Part shown: positions 1-9,434 of the stretch, piece after piece
Layout: every line of letters starts with the position of its first letter
Position numbering within the stretch: the first letter of the stretch is position 1
Source: Candidatus Phaeomarinobacter ectocarpi
Lineage (GTDB): Bacteria > Pseudomonadota > Alphaproteobacteria > CGMCC-115125
DNA length: 64,000 nt
Assembly (NCBI RefSeq): GCF_000689395.1
Contig: NZ_HG966617.1
Location: forward strand, 1,668,127-1,732,126
Reading direction: 5' to 3'
The notes under the pieces: generated by a model
The model's input: only the letters and a program-made list of their open reading frames with translations
Told to the model about the DNA's origin: nothing
The model's database searches: none
Translations under genes and position numbers: made by a program

Positions 1-19
1 ACCACTCGGCCACCTCTCC
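1..19 (-). tRNA. tRNA-Ser, 5' end only (cut by window edge)
   Basis: The reverse complement of the first bases reads GGAGAGGTGGCCGAGTGGT. This is the usual 5' end of a bacterial tRNA-Ser: a GGAGAGG acceptor strand followed by the start of the D arm. The rest, including the anticodon, lies left of the window, so the isoacceptor cannot be named. It is transcribed away from mscL, which starts about 175 bases to the right. Confidence 0.85.
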
Positions 20-194
20 ACCGCCGGGGATACGCGGGAAATCTTACGATTTCAACCACGAATTACGGTTTTCCAGCGCCGTTCCGGTACAATCCGCGCA
101 AGTGGCCATTTTCGGCCCCATACACATCAGGTGCATACTCCCAAAACCGCCCGAGTCGGCGGTGATTCTGAACACACGCCAGGGGGAGATGCAT

Positions 195-617
195 ATGTTC
201 AAGGAATTCCGGGATTTCATTGCGCGCGGCAATGTGATCGATCTGGCCGTCGGTATCGTGATCGGCAGCGCATTCACCGCCATCGTCAAATCACTCGTCA
301 ACGACGTCGTCATGCCACCCATCGGGCTGCTTTTGGCCGGCGTGGATTTTTCATCGCTCTTTGTGCCGCTTGATGGAAAGTCCTACGAGTCTCTGGCCAC
401 GGCAACCGAAGCCGGCGCCGCCACCCTCAACTACGGGCTGTTCATCAACGCCGTGATCTCATTCTTGATCGTGGCCTGGGTGGTGTTCCTCATCGTGCGC
501 TCCATCAACAAGATGAAGAAAGCCGAAGAGGAAGCCCCAAAGGAAGATCCCGCGCCGCCGCGCGAAGAAGTCCTGCTTGAGGAAATCCGAGACCTCCTCA
601 AGACACAGCGCAGCTAG
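195..617 (+). CDS. mscL: Large-conductance mechanosensitive channel MscL
   Basis: This 140-residue protein matches the MscL family in length and layout. It opens with the amphipathic helix MFKEFRDFIARGN. TM1 spans about residues 14-45 and TM2 about 80-103 (GLFINAVISFLIVAWVVF), with a periplasmic loop between them. The tail is acidic and proline-rich and ends in a short helix (EEVLLEEIRDLLK). The family forms a homopentameric inner-membrane pore that releases solutes on hypo-osmotic shock. An ATG six bases upstream (189) is possible, but the purine-rich AGGGGGAG at 181-188 is better spaced for 195. The gene converges on tesB nine bases downstream. Confidence 0.96.
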   Translation: MFKEFRDFIARGNVIDLAVGIVIGSAFTAIVKSLVNDVVMPPIGLLLAGVDFSSLFVPLDGKSYESLATATEAGAATLNYGLFINAVISFLIVAWVVFLIVRSINKMKKAEEEAPKEDPAPPREEVLLEEIRDLLKTQRS

Positions 618-626
618 CCATCACAC

Positions 627-1490
627 CTAGCGGCCGGTTGGGCGTATCAAACCTTCCTGCGTAACCGAGGCGACCAGCACGCCGTCCTGCGTGAAGATGT
701 TGCCTCGGTTAAAGCCGCGCGCGAACGACGCAGACGGCGCGTCCTGCGCATAAAGCAACCATTCGTCGGCCTTGAAGGACCGGTGAAACCACATGGCGTG
801 ATCAAGCGACGCAGACTGCACCTTGCCGTCCATCCAGCTGACCCCGTGCGGCATGATGCACGTGTCCAGAAGCGTCATGTCAGACATATAGGCGAGCACG
901 CACTGATGCTGGGCCACATCATCTCCGATTGGCGAAACAGCGCGGAACCAGACGTGGCTCACGGGCTCACGCTTCTCTGCATCAAAATAGCTGGGCGGCT
1001 CCACAAAACGCTGCTCAATCGGCCGGGGACGCAGGAACCGGTCCCGCATTGACTTGGGCACCTTGTCCACAACGGCAGCCCGCATATCAAGTTCAGATGG
1101 CAGATCATCCGGACCCGGCACATCGGGCATCGGGAATTGATGATCAAAACCTTCTTCGAACGCATGGAAAGATGCAGCCATGTTGAATATCTGCTTGCCG
1201 TGCTGAATGGCAATCACGCGCCGTGTGGTGAAGCTACGCCCGTCCCGCGAGCGATCAACCTCATAGACGATGGGAACCTTGGGATCACCAGGCCGAATGA
1301 AATATGCATGAAGAGAGTGGCAATGCCGGTCGTCTTCCACGGTGCGCTGAGCGGCCATCAGAGCCTGGCCGATAACCTGCCCACCAAAGACACGCTGCCA
1401 GGAATCCGCCGGACTGTCACCGCGAAACAAGTTGACCTCGATAGGCTCGAGATCAAGCAGGCTCAATAGGTTTTCAACTTGATCCGGCAT
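627..1490 (-). CDS. tesB: Acyl-CoA thioesterase II (TesB)
   Basis: This 287-residue double-hotdog thioesterase hydrolyses acyl-CoA to free fatty acid and CoA in the cytoplasm. Family signatures are FGGQVIGQAL near residue 35, SLHAYFIRPGDP near 65, RDGRSFTTRRV near 85, LDHAMWFHR with the catalytic Asp in the second hotdog, and a C-terminal ASVTQEGLIR with the conserved Gln. The frame is open 26 codons further upstream. The start at 1490 is chosen because GAGGAT sits about 5 bases before that ATG and MPDQVENLLSLLDLE aligns with the family N-terminus. Confidence 0.95.
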   Translation of the reverse strand: MPDQVENLLSLLDLEPIEVNLFRGDSPADSWQRVFGGQVIGQALMAAQRTVEDDRHCHSLHAYFIRPGDPKVPIVYEVDRSRDGRSFTTRRVIAIQHGKQIFNMAASFHAFEEGFDHQFPMPDVPGPDDLPSELDMRAAVVDKVPKSMRDRFLRPRPIEQRFVEPPSYFDAEKREPVSHVWFRAVSPIGDDVAQHQCVLAYMSDMTLLDTCIMPHGVSWMDGKVQSASLDHAMWFHRSFKADEWLLYAQDAPSASFARGFNRGNIFTQDGVLVASVTQEGLIRPTGR

Positions 1491-1646
1491 GGCATCCTCA
1501 CAATCGGCATTAAACACAACAACGCAGGCGAGCACAAAATGCGCAGCGCCTGCGGAGCGAAAAGACATGCCTTATGGGATGGCTAACCGTCAACAGGCGC
1601 AAATCCGCCTGCTGCCATGCTGTAAAAGATAGCTGAAATCGCGCCC

Positions 1647-1919
1647 TTAAGCGTGCGATGCCATCCATTCGCGGGCCTGACGCTGGGCCTCGGCAATTTC
1701 CGCCGCGGACATCATGTCAGACAATTCCTTGCGCTGGTCCTTGGCCTCTGCTGACCCACGAAGAGCCGCCAGATTGAACCACTTATGCGCTGTCACGAGA
1801 TCAGGCTCCACGCCTTTTCCCACTGAGAAGATCAGCCCCAGATTGTAAAGCGCTCCACTGGTGCCCTTCTCGGCTGCCAATTCAAACCGCTTCAGATCGT
1901 CAAGTTCTACGCGAGCCAT
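1647..1919 (-). CDS. Small Sel1-repeat protein
   Basis: This 90-residue protein carries about two Sel1-like (TPR-related) repeats. One reads GTSGALYNLGLIFSVGKGV, and it is followed by DLVTAHKWFNLAALRGSAEA. There is no signal peptide, so it is probably a cytoplasmic scaffold for protein contacts; the partner is unknown. The C-terminal helix resembles the end of short Sel1 proteins (EIAEAQRQAREWMASH). It stands alone on the minus strand between tesB and the GST gene. Confidence 0.75.
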   Translation of the reverse strand: MARVELDDLKRFELAAEKGTSGALYNLGLIFSVGKGVEPDLVTAHKWFNLAALRGSAEAKDQRKELSDMMSAAEIAEAQRQAREWMASHA

Positions 1920-2213
1920 GAAATCCTCCTGCCATCGCTCTTAAATCCGCAAAGCCCGACATCCATTTCTTGGACCCAGACCGGTGATGCCCCCCGGCAC
2001 CACGCGCACGACCTTTCGTACGCTTGCAGATGGAATCTGGCCTGCCTGTCTAAACAATGAGTTAAGCGATTCAAATGCGATGAAAGAGTCGGTTCTTTTT
2101 GAGACTCAGAGGCGACTCAAAAGCCACACCCTGAGATCTCAAATGCAGAATCTCGCGATTTTCAGCGAATTTCCAGCCTGTCGCACAGGCGTAGAAACAC
2201 GCGCGCAATCAGG
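1920..2213. other. Intergenic stretch, no gene seen
   Basis: About 290 bases lie between the Sel1 gene and the 3' end of the GST gene. Open frames here read as noise. The stretch contains a 10-base perfect palindrome, TGAGATCTCA (2132-2141), and a 7-bp inverted repeat, TTTTGAG/CTCAAAA (2097-2103 and 2116-2122). Neither is followed by a T-run on the minus strand, so I do not call a terminator. The promoter of the Sel1 gene should be in here. Confidence 0.5.
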
Positions 2214-2852
2214 TCAGGACTGTGCGGGAGGCACATTCATGCCCTTTTCAACGGCTGGACGCGCGGCATTGGCTGCCAGCCAGCGGCTGCAGTTCGCCCC
2301 GTCGCCGACGATGTCGGCCTTGGCTTTGCTGATGACATCGAAACCGACAGACACCCATGGGTAGATGGCCATGTCCGCAATGGAGTAGTCCCCAGCCACA
2401 AACTCATTGTCGGCCAGCTGCTTGTCCAGAATACCGATAAGCCGGGCGCTCTCGCTGAGATAGCGATCAATGGCGTAAGGGATTTGCTCAGGCGCAGAAT
2501 TCACGAAGTGGCTCGCCTGCCCCATCATCGGCCCAATGCCGCCCATCTGCCACATGAGCCACTCAAGCGCTTTCGCACGCTTCGCACCTGACGCCGGCAG
2601 GAACTGTCCGGTCTTTTCGGCCAAGTAAATGAGAATGGCACCGGATTCAAAAACCGAGACCGGCCCGCCATCACCCTTCTGATCGACAATCGCCGGAATG
2701 CGGTTGTTCGGACTGATTTTGAGAAAGTCCGGCGCGAACTGTTCGTCATTGCGGATATCCACCGGGTGCGTTGTGTACTCCAGACCGGTCTCCTCCAGCA
2801 TGATGGAAACCTTGCGGCCATTGGGCGTCGTCCAGGTGTAAAAATCGATCAT
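2214..2852 (-). CDS. Glutathione S-transferase, YfcG-like (nu-type)
   Basis: This 212-residue protein has the two-domain GST layout. The N-terminal thioredoxin fold (about 1-85) contains TPNGRKVSIMLEE, then ISPNNRIPAIVDQ with the cis-Pro and VFESGAILIYLAEKTG with the Glu-Ser glutathione contact. The all-helical C-terminal domain follows (about 95-205) and includes DYSIADMAIYPWV. The TPNG...ISPNN pattern is typical of YfcG/nu-class enzymes, which in characterised members show disulfide reductase and peroxidase activity with glutathione. Substrate is inferred from family only. It is monocistronic as far as can be seen. Confidence 0.9.
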   Translation of the reverse strand: MIDFYTWTTPNGRKVSIMLEETGLEYTTHPVDIRNDEQFAPDFLKISPNNRIPAIVDQKGDGGPVSVFESGAILIYLAEKTGQFLPASGAKRAKALEWLMWQMGGIGPMMGQASHFVNSAPEQIPYAIDRYLSESARLIGILDKQLADNEFVAGDYSIADMAIYPWVSVGFDVISKAKADIVGDGANCSRWLAANAARPAVEKGMNVPPAQS

Positions 2853-2886
2853 CGTGTCCCTCCCCTATATCTCTCGCTTACAAAAA

Positions 2887-2913
2887 AGCCCCGCTGCCTT
2901 ATGCAGCGAGGCT
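2887..2913 (-). terminator. Intrinsic terminator of the small secreted protein gene
   Basis: Read on the minus strand, an 11-bp stem (AGCCTCGCTGC paired with GCAGCGGGGCT, one G-U pair) with a 5-base loop runs directly into six T residues (A-run 2882-2887 on the plus strand). It lies about 25 bases after the stop of the gene ending at 2938. Confidence 0.85.
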
Positions 2914-2937
2914 CATATGGTTGCTGTGGGCGCAGAC

Positions 2938-3282
2938 TCAATGAGTCTTTATCAGCACCTCAATAAACTGATGGTGATGCACATCACCTTCAATATTGGG
3001 GATGACCTTGTAGCGCCCCGGATTGATCGCAAAACCCACCGCATCCTGACTGTCATCAAACGTGGCAAGTTCCGCGCCGCCAGCATCAAACAGCACAAAA
3101 CCATAGTCGCCGCCGATAACAGCAAATATCTCGCCGGGGGCATCAAGTGTGGTAACCGGTGCCTTGATCAATGGCCGCGGACGTTCGTGGTCATCATGTA
3201 GCGCCTTGATCTTTTCAATGCCCGCCAGAGCCGGCCCACTGATAAACAGGGCAGCTACCACCAATAATGCCAACTTGCGCAT
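2938..3282 (-). CDS. Small secreted protein of unknown function
   Basis: The 114-residue product begins with a clear Sec signal peptide (MRKLALLVVAALFISGPALA, cleavage after the second ALA). About 94 mature residues follow, and I do not recognise the family. The mature part is beta-rich in appearance (GDYGFVLFDAGGAELATFDD, FAINPGRYKVIPN) and ends with a His cluster, DVHHHQFIEVLIKTH, that could bind a metal. The fold would suit a small periplasmic ligand-binding or inhibitor-like domain, but that is inference. It has its own terminator and faces the same way as gatB. Confidence 0.7.
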   Translation of the reverse strand: MRKLALLVVAALFISGPALAGIEKIKALHDDHERPRPLIKAPVTTLDAPGEIFAVIGGDYGFVLFDAGGAELATFDDSQDAVGFAINPGRYKVIPNIEGDVHHHQFIEVLIKTH

Positions 3283-3293
3283 TGCTTACTCCC

Positions 3294-3355
3294 AAACAAA
3301 ACCGCCGGATCAACCAGCCCTCTTGTCACAAGAGTAGCAGGTCACACCCGGCGGT
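3294..3355 (-). terminator. Candidate branched terminator after gatB
   Basis: Downstream of gatB on the minus strand, an outer 8-bp stem ACCGCCGG/CCGGCGGT (3348-3355 with 3301-3308) encloses a perfect inner hairpin CTCTTGT-G-ACAAGAG (3320-3334). It is followed by TTTTGTTTGGG. The long outer loop makes this less certain than a simple hairpin. Confidence 0.5.
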
Positions 3356-3387
3356 CATGTCTTTTGTGCCAAAGAAAAAACCAGCCC

Positions 3388-4851
3388 CTAAAGACCCAGC
3401 TTCTCCGCCAAAATCTTGTTCACAGCAGCCGGGTTGGCTTTGCCCTGGCTGGCCTTCATGACCTGTCCGACAAACCAACCTGCGAGCTTTGGCTTCTCTT
3501 TAACTTCAGCCACTTTATCCGGGTTCTGAGCAATCACTTCATCAACGATAGCTTCAATCGCCCCCGTATCCGTGACCTGCTTGAGCCCCTTTTCCTCAAC
3601 AATCTTGCCCGGCGCATCGCCCGTCTCCAGCATGATTTCAAACACATCCTTGGCAATACGCCCGGAGATGGTGTCGTCGGAAATCAGATCAATGAGCTCG
3701 CCGAGGTCATCAGCACTGATAGGCGAATCTTCAATCTCGACGCCCAGCTTGTTGAGTGACCCAAAGAATTCACCGGTTACCCAGTTGGCCACCAGACGCG
3801 CCTCTCGCCCTTCGGCCACCTTCTCGAAAAAGTCAGAAGACGCCTTGTCCCCGGCAAGGACACCGGCGTCGTATGGCTTAAGTCCGAACTGTTCAACAAA
3901 GCGCGCCTTCTTCTGATCCGGCATTTCAGGCAGGGTCGCGCGGATGCCCTCGATGAACTCATCCGTCAGCACCAGCGGCAAAAGATCAGGATCAGGGAAA
4001 TAGCGATAGTCATGCGCTTCTTCCTTGGAGCGCATGGAGCGGGTCTCACCCGAACGCGGATCAAAAAGCCGCGTTTCCTGCACCACTTCGCCGCCGTCCT
4101 CGATGAGATCAATCTGACGACCAACCTCGTAATCGACCGCCTGTCCGACAAACCGGAAGGAGTTCACGTTCTTGATCTCGGCACGGGTACCAAGTGGCTC
4201 GCCGGGACGACGGACAGACACGTTGATGTCACCCCGCATGGAGCCCTGCTCCATATTGCCGTCACACGTCCCCAGATAGCGCACGATGGTCCGCAGCTTC
4301 TTCAGGAATGCCTGCGCTTCTTCAGCAGAGCGCATGTCCGGTTTGGAGACAATCTCCATCAGGGCCACACCTGACCGGTTCAGGTCCACAAAGGACAATG
4401 ACGGGTCCTGATCGTGAATGCTCTTGCCTGCGTCCTGCTCCAGATGCAGCCGCTCGATCCCAACAGTCCGCTGGATGCCTTCAGCAAGATCGAGAATGAC
4501 TTCGCCTTCACCCACAATCGGCAGCTCGAACTGAGATATCTGGTAGCCCTGGGGCAGGTCCGGATAAAAGTAGTTCTTCCGTGCAAAGACGGACCGCTTG
4601 TTGATCGCTGAGCCAAGCCCCAGTCCGGTACGAACGGCCTGCTCCACGCAATACTCATTGAGCACCGGCAACATGCCCGGCATTGCCGCATCCACCAGGC
4701 TCACCTGACTGTTGGGTTCAGCGCCAAATTCGGTCGCCGCACCAGAGAACAGTTTTGAGTTGGACGCCACCTGCGCATGGCACTCAATGCCGATGATGAC
4801 TTCCCAGGAGCCGGTGGCTCCCTCGATCAGTTTTGTTTCTGCTTCCGCCAT
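3388..4851 (-). CDS. gatB: Asp-tRNA(Asn)/Glu-tRNA(Gln) amidotransferase subunit B
   Basis: This 487-residue subunit B of the GatCAB transamidosome binds misacylated Glu-tRNA(Gln) or Asp-tRNA(Asn) and phosphorylates the carboxylate before amidation. The cradle/kinase-like domain occupies roughly residues 1-290 ([37 protein letters not shown]). The helical and YqeY-type tail occupies about 300-487 (ending [17 protein letters not shown]). The frame extends five codons upstream, but the ATG at 4851 shares its A with the TAA of gatA. This TAATG overlap indicates translational coupling. It is the last gene of gatC-gatA-gatB. Confidence 0.97.
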   Translation of the reverse strand: MAEAETKLIEGATGSWEVIIGIECHAQVASNSKLFSGAATEFGAEPNSQVSLVDAAMPGMLPVLNEYCVEQAVRTGLGLGSAINKRSVFARKNYFYPDLPQGYQISQFELPIVGEGEVILDLAEGIQRTVGIERLHLEQDAGKSIHDQDPSLSFVDLNRSGVALMEIVSKPDMRSAEEAQAFLKKLRTIVRYLGTCDGNMEQGSMRGDINVSVRRPGEPLGTRAEIKNVNSFRFVGQAVDYEVGRQIDLIEDGGEVVQETRLFDPRSGETRSMRSKEEAHDYRYFPDPDLLPLVLTDEFIEGIRATLPEMPDQKKARFVEQFGLKPYDAGVLAGDKASSDFFEKVAEGREARLVANWVTGEFFGSLNKLGVEIEDSPISADDLGELIDLISDDTISGRIAKDVFEIMLETGDAPGKIVEEKGLKQVTDTGAIEAIVDEVIAQNPDKVAEVKEKPKLAGWFVGQVMKASQGKANPAAVNKILAEKLGL

Positions 4852-6329
4852 TACGACCTCCACCACGGGCTGGGCTTGCCTGTAAAGCCCGCGGCCTGCT
4901 CAAGCGCATACCCGCCGCGCAGGACTGTTTCTTCATCAAATGCCTTGCCAATGAGCTGCAACCCAAGCGGCAGACCGCTGGCCGACATGCCAGACGGCAC
5001 GGAGATACCCGGCAGCCCCGCAAGGCTAGCTGGCACCGTAAACACGTCGTTGAGATACATGCTCAACGGATCATCCGTCTTGGCGCCAATGCCAAAGGCA
5101 GGTTCCGGTGCCGTTGGTGTCAGAATCAGATCCACATCTGCAAAGGCATCTGCAAAATCCTGAGCAATCAGTGTACGGACTCTCTGAGCCTGCAGATAAT
5201 ACGCGTCGTAATACCCCGCTGACAGGACGTAGGTCCCAATCAGAATCCGCCGCTTCACTTCTGCACCAAAACCTGCTGCGCGGGTATTCTCATACATGCC
5301 CGTTATGTCGTCACCAGGGACACGAAGTCCGTAACGCACACCGTCATACCGTGCGAGGTTCGACGACGCTTCCGCAGGCGCAACTATGTAATAGGTCGGC
5401 AGCGCATATTTGGTGCGCTTGAGGCTGACCGTCTTGATCTCGGCACCCTGCGCCTTCAGCCACTCAATGCCCTGATGCCACAGATCTTCAATCTCCTTTG
5501 GCATCCCGTCGACACGATACTCCTCCGGCACACCGATCGTCAGACCCTTGACGCCACCTTCAAGGGCCGCCTCATAGTCGGGTACCGGCGTATCAATGCT
5601 GGTTGAGTCCTTGGGGTCATGGCCTGCCATTGCGCCGAGCATGATAGCAGCATCGCGCACCGTCCGCGTCATCGGGCCTGCCTGATCCAGTGAGGAGGCA
5701 AAGGCAATGGTCCCCCAGCGGGAGCAACGCCCATAGGTTGGCTTCATGCCCACAGTGCCGGTCAATGCAGCTGGCTGACGGATCGATCCACCTGTATCCG
5801 TCCCGGTTGCGCCGGCACACAGATTTGCCGCAACAGCGGCAGCAGACCCGCCGGACGACCCACCAGGCACGAGACCAGCGTCAGCGCCATCCAGGGTCCA
5901 GGGATTACGCACGGGGCCGTAATAGGACGTCTCGTTTGACGAGCCCATGGCGAACTCATCAAGGTTGGTTTTGCCAAGCAGGACAGCGCCCTGCCCCCAC
6001 AGATTGGCGGTTACCGTGCTTTCATAAGGAGGCGTAAACCCATCGAGGATATGGCTGGCGGCTGTCGTCAGCACGCCTTCGGTGCAGAACAGGTCTTTGA
6101 TTGCCAGCGGCACACCTTCAAGAGCACCGACGTCACCGGCCTTACGGCGGGCATCGGATTCCTTGGCCATCTCAATGGCCTTGCCCGGCAACACCGTGAT
6201 GAACGCATTCAGCGCCCTGGCCGCATCAATAGCGTCGAGATAGGCGCTTGTCAGTTCTTCAGACGAGCACTCGCCCTTGGCCAGCGCGTCACGCGCACCG
6301 GCAATATCCAAATCAGTGAGCTGGCTCAT
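4851..6329 (-). CDS. gatA: Asp-tRNA(Asn)/Glu-tRNA(Gln) amidotransferase subunit A
   Basis: This 492-residue amidase-signature subunit releases ammonia from glutamine for transfer to the misacylated tRNA on GatB. The Ser-cis-Ser-Lys machinery is visible: Lys in [11 protein letters not shown] near residue 78, the Gly/Ser-rich [15 protein letters not shown] near 153-167, and the nucleophile segment [16 protein letters not shown] near 173-188. Length is normal for the family. It overlaps gatC by 4 bases (ATGA) and gatB by 1 base, so the three subunits are coupled. The presence of GatCAB suggests that Gln-tRNA and/or Asn-tRNA is made by the indirect route. Confidence 0.98.
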   Translation of the reverse strand: MSQLTDLDIAGARDALAKGECSSEELTSAYLDAIDAARALNAFITVLPGKAIEMAKESDARRKAGDVGALEGVPLAIKDLFCTEGVLTTAASHILDGFTPPYESTVTANLWGQGAVLLGKTNLDEFAMGSSNETSYYGPVRNPWTLDGADAGLVPGGSSGGSAAAVAANLCAGATGTDTGGSIRQPAALTGTVGMKPTYGRCSRWGTIAFASSLDQAGPMTRTVRDAAIMLGAMAGHDPKDSTSIDTPVPDYEAALEGGVKGLTIGVPEEYRVDGMPKEIEDLWHQGIEWLKAQGAEIKTVSLKRTKYALPTYYIVAPAEASSNLARYDGVRYGLRVPGDDITGMYENTRAAGFGAEVKRRILIGTYVLSAGYYDAYYLQAQRVRTLIAQDFADAFADVDLILTPTAPEPAFGIGAKTDDPLSMYLNDVFTVPASLAGLPGISVPSGMSASGLPLGLQLIGKAFDEETVLRGGYALEQAAGFTGKPSPWWRS

Positions 6330-6613
6330 TCCACCACCTTAGGCACGGTAAAGTGCCCCTCACGGGCGTCAGGAGCATTGTGCAATACTGCTGCTTCCTT
6401 CTGACCGTCTGTAATGGCATCGGTCCGCAGCGGCGCTGTGATGTCAGCAACGGATGTCATCGGCATGACTCCGTCCGTATCCACTTCGCCGAGCTGCTCC
6501 ACCCAGTCCAGTATCTGGTTCAACTCACCCACCAGCGGGGGTACTTCTTCGTCCGTAATGGCAATCCGCGAGAGCATCGCGATCTTGCGGACGGTAGCCG
6601 CATCGACTGACAT
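6326..6613 (-). CDS. gatC: Asp-tRNA(Asn)/Glu-tRNA(Gln) amidotransferase subunit C
   Basis: This 95-residue protein wraps around GatA and tethers it to GatB. It has the typical start [21 protein letters not shown], with the helix-forming [23 protein letters not shown]. The C-terminal belt contains [10 protein letters not shown] and ends [11 protein letters not shown]. It is the first gene of the operon. The 179-base gap to divergent ruvX should hold both promoters. Confidence 0.97.
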   Translation of the reverse strand: MSVDAATVRKIAMLSRIAITDEEVPPLVGELNQILDWVEQLGEVDTDGVMPMTSVADITAPLRTDAITDGQKEAAVLHNAPDAREGHFTVPKVVE

Positions 6614-6792
6614 AAAACTTGGTTTCCAACTGCTTGTGACCCGGCCAATGCCGCCCGAAAAGGGACGACACGCCGACTCACCTCAAGGGGTCCTGCAAAG
6701 GAGTAAGAGTGGCGCGGAACATAGCCGTAACGTACAAGACGCTTCAACCTTAAGCCGCACCTGACTTTCAGACCTGAAAAGCGCCCGTTTCC

Positions 6793-7257
6793 GTGATCAC
6801 AGAAGACGCCATCGAGTTTGCCGCCGCCCTGCCCCCCACAGGCGGCCTGCTGGGCCTTGATCTGGGCACCAAAACCATAGGCGTCGCCACAAGTGACCCG
6901 GACCGGCGGATCGCCTCACCGGTCAAAACGCTCAAGCGAGGCAAGTTCACAGTCGGCCTCGCGGAACTCCGCGAACTCATAAATGAGCGCCAGACCGCCG
7001 GCCTTGTCATGGGCCTCCCCATCAATATGGATGGCACCTCAGGTCCCCGCGCCCAGTCCAGCCGCACTTTTGGCAGAAACCTCGCTAGGGAACTCGAGCT
7101 GCCGGTTCTCCTCTGGGACGAACGCCTGTCCACGGCAGCCGTGGAACGCGAGCTCATCAGCATCGACACCTCCCGCAAACGCCGTGCTGAAGTCATCGAT
7201 GCCATGGCCGCCAATTTCATTTTGCAGGGTGCCCTGGACCGGTTGCTGGGGATTTAG
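6793..7257 (+). CDS. ruvX: Putative Holliday-junction resolvase / pre-16S rRNA nuclease YqgF
   Basis: This 154-residue RNase H-fold protein shows the family motifs. LLGLDLGTKTIGVATSD carries the first catalytic Asp near residue 23. LVMGLPINMDGTSGPRAQ follows, then LLWDERLSTAAVERELI with the second acidic group, and DAMAANFILQGALDRL at the end. Characterised homologues process 16S rRNA 5' ends or resolve branched DNA, so the symbol is conventional. The start is GTG at 6793, and I see only a weak ribosome site. It is divergent from gatC. Confidence 0.93.
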   Translation: MITEDAIEFAAALPPTGGLLGLDLGTKTIGVATSDPDRRIASPVKTLKRGKFTVGLAELRELINERQTAGLVMGLPINMDGTSGPRAQSSRTFGRNLARELELPVLLWDERLSTAAVERELISIDTSRKRRAEVIDAMAANFILQGALDRLLGI

Positions 7258-7449
7258 GACACGGACCGCGGTGAAAAGACCGCCTGCGCCCGTCATTGTC
7301 TGGCGCATCGCTGGGATGACTCGTAGTCGGCATGGATTTCACCTATGACTGAAAGTCGAAGATGATCCCACACGGCCCCGAAAAGAGGGCCGAATCTAGG
7401 CTGCGCGCAATTCTGGCCGACAGCTTCCCAAAAAGGCTCCCGCGCGCCC

Positions 7450-8376
7450 ATGATCCAAACCATTTATGCTCTTATCCCGGTCTTCCTGGTGATTGCTCTG
7501 GGTGCCTACGTCAAGCGCATCGGTTTCCCCGGTGAAGAGTTCTGGGTTCCGCTGGACCGGGTGACGTACTTCATCCTGTTTCCGTCATTGCTGGTCCATT
7601 CTCTCGTCGCCGCCGACTTTTCCAACATTCCTGTGCCCAACATGGCTGCAGCCCTGTTTGCCGGCCTGTTCACCATGTCCCTGATCCTGATTGCCCTGCG
7701 TCCGGTCATCTCCGGCCCCATGGGGCAAAGCGGACCGGCCTTCACAAGCATCTTTCAGGGCGCGACCCGCTGGAACAGCTTCGTCGGTCTCGCGGCCAGC
7801 TTTGCCCTCTTTGGCACAGAGGGACTGGCTTTGGCTGCCGTCGGCATCGGTGTGCTCGTGCCCACCGTCAATGTCTTGTGTGTGTTCATTCTCATGCGCT
7901 ACGCAGGCGATGATCCCGCCAGCTTCCGCCTGCTGGGCAAGTTGCTTATCCGCAACCCGCTGGTCATCGCCTGTGCCGTGGGGATTTTTCTCAATGCGTC
8001 CGGCATCGGATTGTGGGCACCGGTTTTGAGTGCTGTTGATATTCTTGGCCGGGCAGCGCTGGCCCTGGGCCTGTTGGCCGTGGGCGCCGGACTGGACCTG
8101 TCGCGGCTTTCCACTCAACGGGTGCCCATTGCTTTCACCACGACCCTGCGCCTGATCGCAATGCCTTTGCTTATGGCTGGCTGGTGCTGGGTTTTTGGTG
8201 TGGATGGCGTGGCCCGCATGGTGGCCATCCTGTGTGGTGCAGTGCCTGGTGCCACAGCGTCATATGTCCTGGCGCGTCAGCTTGGTGGCGATGCCCCGCT
8301 CATGGCCAGCCTCATCACCGCGTCCACTCTGGCGGCCATGGTAACCATGCCGGCAATGATATGGCTGCTGGGTTGA
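7450..8376 (+). CDS. AEC-family (auxin efflux carrier-like) permease
   Basis: This 308-residue integral membrane protein has about ten predicted helices in two five-helix halves. Clear hydrophobic blocks begin at residue 1 (MIQTIYALIPVFLVIALGAY) and recur to the C-terminus (LITASTLAAMVTMPAMIWLL). The segment GAVPGATASYVLARQLGGDA near 270 is characteristic of the Mem_trans (PF03547) family. Bacterial members move malonate, malate or other carboxylates, so the substrate cannot be assigned here. It precedes pyrB by 58 bases on the same strand, but the two have no obvious functional tie. Confidence 0.88.
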   Translation: MIQTIYALIPVFLVIALGAYVKRIGFPGEEFWVPLDRVTYFILFPSLLVHSLVAADFSNIPVPNMAAALFAGLFTMSLILIALRPVISGPMGQSGPAFTSIFQGATRWNSFVGLAASFALFGTEGLALAAVGIGVLVPTVNVLCVFILMRYAGDDPASFRLLGKLLIRNPLVIACAVGIFLNASGIGLWAPVLSAVDILGRAALALGLLAVGAGLDLSRLSTQRVPIAFTTTLRLIAMPLLMAGWCWVFGVDGVARMVAILCGAVPGATASYVLARQLGGDAPLMASLITASTLAAMVTMPAMIWLLG

Positions 8377-8434
8377 GATCGCGCATTGCGATACTTGCAG
8401 TATCTCTCCGCAATATCTATAAACTCCGCTTTCG

Positions 8435-9406
8435 ATGAACGCGCTCCCAGATCGAAATCAAGACCGCCCCGAGGCGACCTTCCCCCACCGTCATTTGCTG
8501 GGGATACAGGGCCTATCTTTTCAAGACATAAATACACTTCTTGACCTGGCCGACGATTATGTCGACCAGAACCGTCAGGTCGACAAAAAGTCTTCAAGCC
8601 TGCGCGGCCGCACGCAAATCAATCTCTTCTTTGAAGCCTCCACCCGCACGCAGAGTTCGTTTGAACTGGCTGGCAAGCGACTGGGGGCCGACGTCATGAA
8701 CATGTCGGTCTCGACCTCCGCCATCAAAAAAGGCGAGTCGCTGATCGACACGGCGATGACGCTCAATGCCATGCGCCCTGATCTGCTGGTGGTGCGCCAT
8801 CCGGACTCCGGTGCCGTGGCGTTGCTGTCTCAAAAGGTCGGCTGCGGCGTGGTCAATGCCGGTGACGGTACCCATGAACATCCAACGCAGGCACTTCTCG
8901 ACGCCTTGACGATCCGCCGCCGCCTTGGCCGCATCGAAGGTCTGCGCATCGCTGTGTGTGGCGACATCCTTCACAGCCGCGTAGCGCGCTCCAACATTCA
9001 TCTGCTGACAGCGCTTGGCGCCAGCGTCCGGGTCATCGGACCACCTACGCTGATGCCCGGCGGGATTGAAGCTCTGGGTGCGACCGCCTTCACATCCATG
9101 CGTGAAGGTCTTGAAGGGTGTGACGTGGTGATGATGCTCCGCATTCAAATGGAGCGCATGACCGGATCGTTCATTCCCTCGACCCGCGAATACTTCCACC
9201 TCTATGGCCTCGATTACGAAAAGCTCGCCTACGCCAAGCCAGAGGCGCTGGTCATGCACCCTGGGCCAATGAACCGCGGCGTGGAGATCGATAGTCTTGT
9301 TGCAGACGACGTAGACCGCAGTCTCATTCGCGAGCAGGTGGAGATGGGTGTCGCCGTCCGCATGGCCGTGCTCGACGCCCTCTCCCGCCATTTGCCGAAC
9401 CAGTAG
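8435..9406 (+). CDS. pyrB: Aspartate carbamoyltransferase catalytic chain
   Basis: This 323-residue enzyme condenses carbamoyl phosphate with aspartate, the first committed step of pyrimidine synthesis. Carbamoyl-phosphate motifs are intact: [15 protein letters not shown] near residue 65-80, [12 protein letters not shown] with the mobile Lys, [15 protein letters not shown] near 145, and [13 protein letters not shown] near 275. No regulatory pyrI follows. Instead a dihydroorotase-like gene lies 28 bases downstream. This matches the ATCase organisation in which PyrB assembles with an inactive DHOase-like partner. Confidence 0.97.
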   Translation: MNALPDRNQDRPEATFPHRHLLGIQGLSFQDINTLLDLADDYVDQNRQVDKKSSSLRGRTQINLFFEASTRTQSSFELAGKRLGADVMNMSVSTSAIKKGESLIDTAMTLNAMRPDLLVVRHPDSGAVALLSQKVGCGVVNAGDGTHEHPTQALLDALTIRRRLGRIEGLRIAVCGDILHSRVARSNIHLLTALGASVRVIGPPTLMPGGIEALGATAFTSMREGLEGCDVVMMLRIQMERMTGSFIPSTREYFHLYGLDYEKLAYAKPEALVMHPGPMNRGVEIDSLVADDVDRSLIREQVEMGVAVRMAVLDALSRHLPNQ

Positions 9407-9434
9407 CACGAAGAAACCGGACCCGAAGAACCAC

